Assembly (NCBI GenBank): GCA_002309615.1
Contig: DBXT01000042.1
Coordinates: forward strand, 1 to 64,000
Reading direction: 5' to 3'
Length of the DNA: 64,000 nt
From: Bacteroidales bacterium UBA1205
GTDB lineage: Bacteria > Bacteroidota > Bacteroidia > Bacteroidales > WCHB1-69
In this document: positions 59,678 through 64,000 of the stretch, piece by piece
Layout: each line of letters begins with the position of its first letter
Position numbering within the stretch: the first letter of the stretch is position 1
Translations under genes and position numbers: made by a program
The notes under the pieces: generated by a model
What the model saw: the letters and a program-made list of their open reading frames with translations, nothing else
Database searches by the model: none
Told to the model about the DNA's origin: nothing

Positions 59678-60622
59678 ATGGACACTATAGAACTAAGCAA
59701 AAAAATCAAAGACAAGACCTTGGAACTGGGTTTTTATGCTTGCGGCATCACCGATTGTGCCCCTATCGATTCCGTTGTTACCCGTGCTTATGAAACCTAT
59801 CTGCAAGAAGAACGCCATGCCGACATGAACTACTTGAGCCGCTATCAATCCATAAGATTTAACCCCAAGCAGCTTGTGCCTCAAGCAGAAAGCATAATAG
59901 TAGTGTTGGCCTCCTATTATACCCTTACTCCCTATAACAATCGCCCCAGCCGATACCGTATAGCTCGCTACGCATGGGGACAAGACTATCACAAAGTGAT
60001 CAAACAACGGCTAAAAATGCTACAACAATATATTACCATGCTGGTTCCCGACAGTATCAACCGGTATTTTGTCGATACCGCTCCTGTAATGGAGAAACAT
60101 TTGGCAGAACGCGCCGGATTGGGGTGGATAGGGAAAAATACGCTGCTAACCAACCAACATGGCAGTTACCATTTTATCGCCACATTGTTCACCTCTGTTG
60201 GTTTAACTTACGACCAACCATGCTACTCCTTACATCCATGTGCTTCCTGCTCTTTATGCCAAAATGCTTGTCCCTCGCAGGCACTGCACCATTACGGAAT
60301 GGATGCCCGAAAATGTTTTGCCTACCAAAGCATAGAAAACCACAATGATATAGATGCTCATTTTTGTAGTACAAATTATATATACGGCTGCGATGAATGT
60401 CAAAAAGCATGTCCTTTCAACAAGCATGCCTCCCCTACTTCCATTACCGAATTCGGGACCAATCCTTTTTTGCTCAGTTTCACCGATAAACAATGGGAAA
60501 ACATCAGCCAAGAGGATTTTGACCGCATTTTTGCCGCCTCGGCAATCAAAAGAATAGGATACCGAAAATTCAAAAGCAACATTACACATGCCAACAATTA
60601 TTTATACGGGAAAAAAGAATAG
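59678..60622 (+). CDS. queG: Epoxyqueuosine reductase
   Basis: 314 aa. The N-terminal cobalamin-binding region (GFYACGITDCAPID, ARYAWGQDYHKVIK) and AERAGLGWIGKNTLL are characteristic. Two 4Fe-4S clusters are supplied by CASCSLCQNACPSQAL and CDECQKACPFN. It performs the last step of queuosine synthesis at the tRNA wobble position, reducing epoxyqueuosine to queuosine. The C-terminal HEAT-like extension present in some QueG proteins is absent, as in shorter family members. It follows the lipoprotein gene by 2 nt. Confidence 0.94.
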   Translation: MDTIELSKKIKDKTLELGFYACGITDCAPIDSVVTRAYETYLQEERHADMNYLSRYQSIRFNPKQLVPQAESIIVVLASYYTLTPYNNRPSRYRIARYAWGQDYHKVIKQRLKMLQQYITMLVPDSINRYFVDTAPVMEKHLAERAGLGWIGKNTLLTNQHGSYHFIATLFTSVGLTYDQPCYSLHPCASCSLCQNACPSQALHHYGMDARKCFAYQSIENHNDIDAHFCSTNYIYGCDECQKACPFNKHASPTSITEFGTNPFLLSFTDKQWENISQEDFDRIFAASAIKRIGYRKFKSNITHANNYLYGKKE

Positions 60623-60694
60623 TTTTATCCAATAAAAAGAAATATATTGCGTTTTATATTATCATAGTTATAAACAATAAAAAATACATACACG

Positions 60695-61687
60695 ATGAAA
60701 ATAGGATTGATAGGAGCTACAGGATTAGTGGGCGGTGTTATGCTCAAAGTGCTGGAAGAAAGAGGATTTGGTGATTGCGAACTATATCCTGCCGCTTCGG
60801 AACGCTCTATCGGCAAAACCATTACCTTCCACGGAAGACAACTCAAAATGTTATCGGTGCAATCGGTGATAGACAGTTGTGTAGATATAGCCATTTTTTC
60901 TGCAGGAAGCTCCGCTTCGCTCAAATATGCTCCTTTGTTTGCAGAAAAAGGAAGCTTTGTTATAGACAATTCCTCCGCATGGCGAATGTATGAACACATT
61001 CCCTTGGTGGTACCGCAAATCAATGCAGATGTGCTCACCTGTAACGATAAAATTATAGCCAACCCTAATTGCTCTACTATACAAATGGTAATGGCATTGG
61101 CACCGTTGCATAAAGCTTACGGCATAAAAAGATTGGTAATTTCCACCTATCAATCGGTTACGGGTACAGGCATGAAAGCCATACGCCAGCTCATGAGCGA
61201 ACGTGCAGGGGAAGCCTGTGAAATGGCTTATCCTTATCCCATAGATATGAATGTATTGCCTCACGGAGGCAGCTTTGAACCCGACGGATATACCACGGAA
61301 GAACTTAAATTGGTTAACGAAACCCGTAAAATACTGCGAGATGAAAACATACAGATAACCGCTACGGTGGTTCGCGTTCCCGTTCGTGGAGGACACAGCG
61401 AGGCTGTAAATGTTGAATTCGCCCGACAATACAACATCCAACACGTACGCCAACTGCTACAACAAATGCCGGGGCTTACCGTCATAGACAATCCCGCCGA
61501 GAACTTATACCCCATGCCGCTTTTCTGCGAAGGGAAAGACGATGTGTTTGTCGGCCGCATACGCAAAGACGACAGCAGGGAAAACTGCATGAACCTTTGG
61601 ATAGTTGCCGACAACCTCCGAAAGGGTGCCGCCACCAATGCCATAGAAATAGCCCAATATATAGTTAAACAAGGTTGGATAAAATAA
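60695..61687 (+). CDS. asd: Aspartate-semialdehyde dehydrogenase
   Basis: 330 aa. IGLIGATGLVGGVMLKVLEERG is the NADP-binding start, FSAGSSASLKYAPLFAEKG and VIDNSSAWRM are conserved, and NPNCSTIQMVMAL holds the catalytic Cys. RVPVRGGHSEAVNVEF carries the substrate-binding Arg and catalytic His region. It makes aspartate semialdehyde for lysine/DAP, threonine and methionine, upstream of DapB. I see no TAnnTTTG box in the 72 bases before it, so it may be read from the rel-queG transcript. Confidence 0.95.
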   Translation: MKIGLIGATGLVGGVMLKVLEERGFGDCELYPAASERSIGKTITFHGRQLKMLSVQSVIDSCVDIAIFSAGSSASLKYAPLFAEKGSFVIDNSSAWRMYEHIPLVVPQINADVLTCNDKIIANPNCSTIQMVMALAPLHKAYGIKRLVISTYQSVTGTGMKAIRQLMSERAGEACEMAYPYPIDMNVLPHGGSFEPDGYTTEELKLVNETRKILRDENIQITATVVRVPVRGGHSEAVNVEFARQYNIQHVRQLLQQMPGLTVIDNPAENLYPMPLFCEGKDDVFVGRIRKDDSRENCMNLWIVADNLRKGAATNAIEIAQYIVKQGWIK

Positions 61688-61694
61688 GTCAAAT

Positions 61695-63980
61695 ATGAAA
61701 TTCCGTTCATTGCTTATCGTTACCTTATGTTCATGTTTTATAGCGGCATCGGCCCAAAAGGTAGGACTTGTTCTTAGCGGGGGCGGAGCCAAAGGCATGG
61801 CTCATTTGGGTGTGATTAAAGCATTGGAAGAAAACGGCATACCCATAGACTATATAACCGGCACTTCCATGGGAGCCATAGTGGGCGGACTTTACGCCTC
61901 CGGCTATTCGGTAGAAGATATGGAAGCCATTTTTTCCGATCCCGAATTTGACAATTGGATTAAAGGAAATATCAACGATAAATACATCTATTTTTTTCGA
62001 CAGGAACCCCCTAATTCAGCATGGGTGAAATTCCGATTCGCCATTGACTCTTCCAAATTCAATCCATTAATACCTGTCAATATCATCACCCCCATACAAA
62101 TGGATTTCGCCTTTTTGGAAATATTTTCACAAGCCGATGCCATATCCAAGGGTAATTTTGACAGCCTGTTTGTCCCTTTCAGATGCGTTGCCACTAATAT
62201 AACCGAAAGCAAAGAAGCCGTATTGTCAAGCGGATGCCTCAAAGATGCCATTCGTGCCTCCATGACTTTTCCTTTCTATTTCAGACCTATAGAAATAGAT
62301 AGCAACCTCATGTATGACGGCGGAATGATAAACAATTTTCCTATTGATGTAATGCAAAAGGATTTTAATCCCGATTATATCATTGCCGTTGCGGTAGCCA
62401 AAACCAATAGCGACCCTTCTGATGAAAATTTGCTGTCCGTACTCAACAGCATGCTTATGGCAAAACAATTTTATTGTATGGACGACAGCCTTGCCGGTAT
62501 AGTGATATGCCCCGATGTTCCCAATCTCAACGTTACCGACTTCACCCGCGGACGTAAACTGATAGAAGTGGGTTATCAAACATTGCTCGACAGTTTGCAC
62601 GCCATTCCCGATAATCTCAAACACCTGCGTTCGGCTGACAGCGTGAACCTTCGCCGCAAAGAATTCCTTAGCCGGCAAACGGAAATATATATCAACAAGG
62701 TCAATGCCAAGGGAGTGCAAAAAAACGAAACTGCAGCCGCAAAAAACATCATTTTCAATGATGCTCATATCATTGATTTGAATACTTTTAAAAATCGTTA
62801 TTTCAGACTTTTAAACGAAGAATACATCAGTAACATCTATCCCACACTGCAAAAAAACGAAGACGACCCCTATTTTACCGCCAATTTAAACATTTCTCTT
62901 AACAAACCCTTCCAAGTAAAATTCGGCGGGTACATCACCACGAACGCATACACCACTTTCTACGCTATGCTGCGATACGATTTTTGGAAACGTTATTTTA
63001 TGAATGTTACGGCAGAAGCCCATTTCGGACGCTTTTACAATTCCATTGTAGGCTCTTTCCGTATCAGCAACCCCACTCAGCATATCAACGACCAAACCAT
63101 TTCCGTAGGATACAGCCGATGGGATCATTTTAAAAGCACGCGTATGTTTTTAGAAAGCGACAATCCTTCTTTTTTGGTAAATGAAGAGGTGATTGTTAAC
63201 TATGCCGTTGCCACCCCTATCGGTAATAAGGCCAAGTTTTGTGCTCACTTGGGCTTTGTCAACAACAAGAGTAAATTTTATACCAATAATGCATATTCCC
63301 AAAACGATACCTTTAATGTTAACCGCGTGGTATTGTTAGCACCCAAAATATATTATGAATACAACACCTTGGATATAAAATTTTTCCCCACCAAAGGCAT
63401 GCGTGCTTATATAGGAGCAAGCTATTTTGTGGGAACGGAACAAAACCGCCCCGGTTCTCATTCCTCGGAAACCATTAACAAAAACTATTTCAGAAACTGG
63501 TTTTCCGTCAATGTGGAATATGAATACAATTTCAAAATAGCCCGTTTTTATTCTTTGGGCTTATCCTCCACTTTCGCTTGGTCAAACATCCCGCGTATGA
63601 GCAGTTACACTGCTACAAAACTACGTTGTACGGCATTCAGGCCCACTCATGAAAGCAATATGCTCTACCTGCCCTTCTATCGCGACCCTTCATTTATCAC
63701 CGCAGGATTAAGCAATAGTTTTGTGCTATACAAAAATTTACAACTTCGCGTGGCCGGCTATTATTATCAACCGTTTTATGCTATAGTAAAAGTCAACAAC
63801 GATAAATGCGATTTCAGTCAATTATGTGAAAAACGTTCTTTTATCATTTACGGGTCATTGGCTTACACCACCAAATTAGGACCTATCAGCATCAACCTGT
63901 CTTACTATGCACACAACGACCCTAAATGGATATTCAATATCAGTTTCGGCTATTTGTTTTTTAATCACAGAATATTCTAA
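61695..63980 (+). CDS. Patatin-like phospholipase fused to an outer-membrane barrel
   Basis: 761 aa with a signal peptide (to about ASAQ). The patatin domain has oxyanion loop SGGGAKGMAH, nucleophile box GTSMG (Ser58) and the catalytic Asp in MYDGGMINNFPIDV. After about residue 310 a POTRA-like segment precedes a region rich in alternating aromatic strands, ending in SFGYLFFNHRIF, whose final Phe fits a 16-stranded BamA/Omp85-type barrel. The order matches type Vd-like autotransporters, but the phospholipase may stay attached. It starts 7 nt after asd and should be a BAM client. Confidence 0.88.
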   Translation: MKFRSLLIVTLCSCFIAASAQKVGLVLSGGGAKGMAHLGVIKALEENGIPIDYITGTSMGAIVGGLYASGYSVEDMEAIFSDPEFDNWIKGNINDKYIYFFRQEPPNSAWVKFRFAIDSSKFNPLIPVNIITPIQMDFAFLEIFSQADAISKGNFDSLFVPFRCVATNITESKEAVLSSGCLKDAIRASMTFPFYFRPIEIDSNLMYDGGMINNFPIDVMQKDFNPDYIIAVAVAKTNSDPSDENLLSVLNSMLMAKQFYCMDDSLAGIVICPDVPNLNVTDFTRGRKLIEVGYQTLLDSLHAIPDNLKHLRSADSVNLRRKEFLSRQTEIYINKVNAKGVQKNETAAAKNIIFNDAHIIDLNTFKNRYFRLLNEEYISNIYPTLQKNEDDPYFTANLNISLNKPFQVKFGGYITTNAYTTFYAMLRYDFWKRYFMNVTAEAHFGRFYNSIVGSFRISNPTQHINDQTISVGYSRWDHFKSTRMFLESDNPSFLVNEEVIVNYAVATPIGNKAKFCAHLGFVNNKSKFYTNNAYSQNDTFNVNRVVLLAPKIYYEYNTLDIKFFPTKGMRAYIGASYFVGTEQNRPGSHSSETINKNYFRNWFSVNVEYEYNFKIARFYSLGLSSTFAWSNIPRMSSYTATKLRCTAFRPTHESNMLYLPFYRDPSFITAGLSNSFVLYKNLQLRVAGYYYQPFYAIVKVNNDKCDFSQLCEKRSFIIYGSLAYTTKLGPISINLSYYAHNDPKWIFNISFGYLFFNHRIF

Positions 63981-64000
63981 TTTACAATCATATAAACATA

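Overview
The window looks like a chromosomal segment from a member of the Bacteroidota, probably Bacteroidales-like. Reasons: nearly every likely promoter carries the Bacteroidota -7 box TAnnTTTG just upstream of a gene; the protein families are typical of the phylum (DUF5683, DUF6089, DUF4412-like, Wzi-like porin, EF-G paralogue, LysRS with a C-terminal extension, IspG with a large central insert); and base composition is moderately AT-rich. Most of the window is ordinary core genome. No CRISPR array, complete insertion sequence, rRNA or prophage was seen.

Layout. 1-456 is the tail of a broken YD/RHS-repeat gene. 780-2918 encodes an EF-G paralogue with altered G motifs. 3322-8757 is a run of parA, parB, DUF5683, dapB, lepB and a secreted protein, followed by a second DUF4412-like protein, tatD and type I asparaginase. 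A tRNA-Ser(GGA) and an ExbB/ExbD proton-channel operon follow. 14337-21491 holds guaB, three periplasmic foldase/chaperone genes (PPIase, lipoprotein, SurA), MoxR and a small HsdR_N-like nuclease-fold protein. 21466-25078 holds a glycosyltransferase, an unknown lipoprotein and a polytopic membrane protein. 25125-29591 (minus) is lysS-dnaB-pgk, and ispG follows on plus.

33294-39413, between a Wzi-like porin gene and coaE, is the accessory region. It contains an AAA/DUF4143 ATPase gene, a decayed copy of the porin gene's 5' end and promoter, a cluster of palindromes, and a secreted trypsin-like protease gene followed 21 nt later by a reverse transcriptase of the Abi/UG (defence-associated) kind. 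Just upstream of the protease, on the same strand, lies an independently promoted and terminated structured RNA of about 300 nt with a long rod helix and a possible pseudoknot. A second palindrome cluster follows. The RNA-protease-RT unit is the best candidate here for an undescribed system, probably anti-phage, but its function is inference.

39414-40961 carries coaE, gcvH and a VanZ-like gene. 40968-46822 (minus) is an outer-membrane biogenesis operon: two DUF6089 proteins, uppS, bamA, ompH/skp. 47034-52252 (minus) is an operon of wlbB-like, wlbA-like, NdpA-like, a MORN-repeat protein and rimO. 52629-54233 is a small AT-rich patch with a Cys-rich lipoprotein built from a duplicated six-cysteine module. 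54515-63980 carries a Na/Pi cotransporter, bifunctional Rel/SpoT, a lipoprotein, queG, asd and a patatin-like outer-membrane protein.
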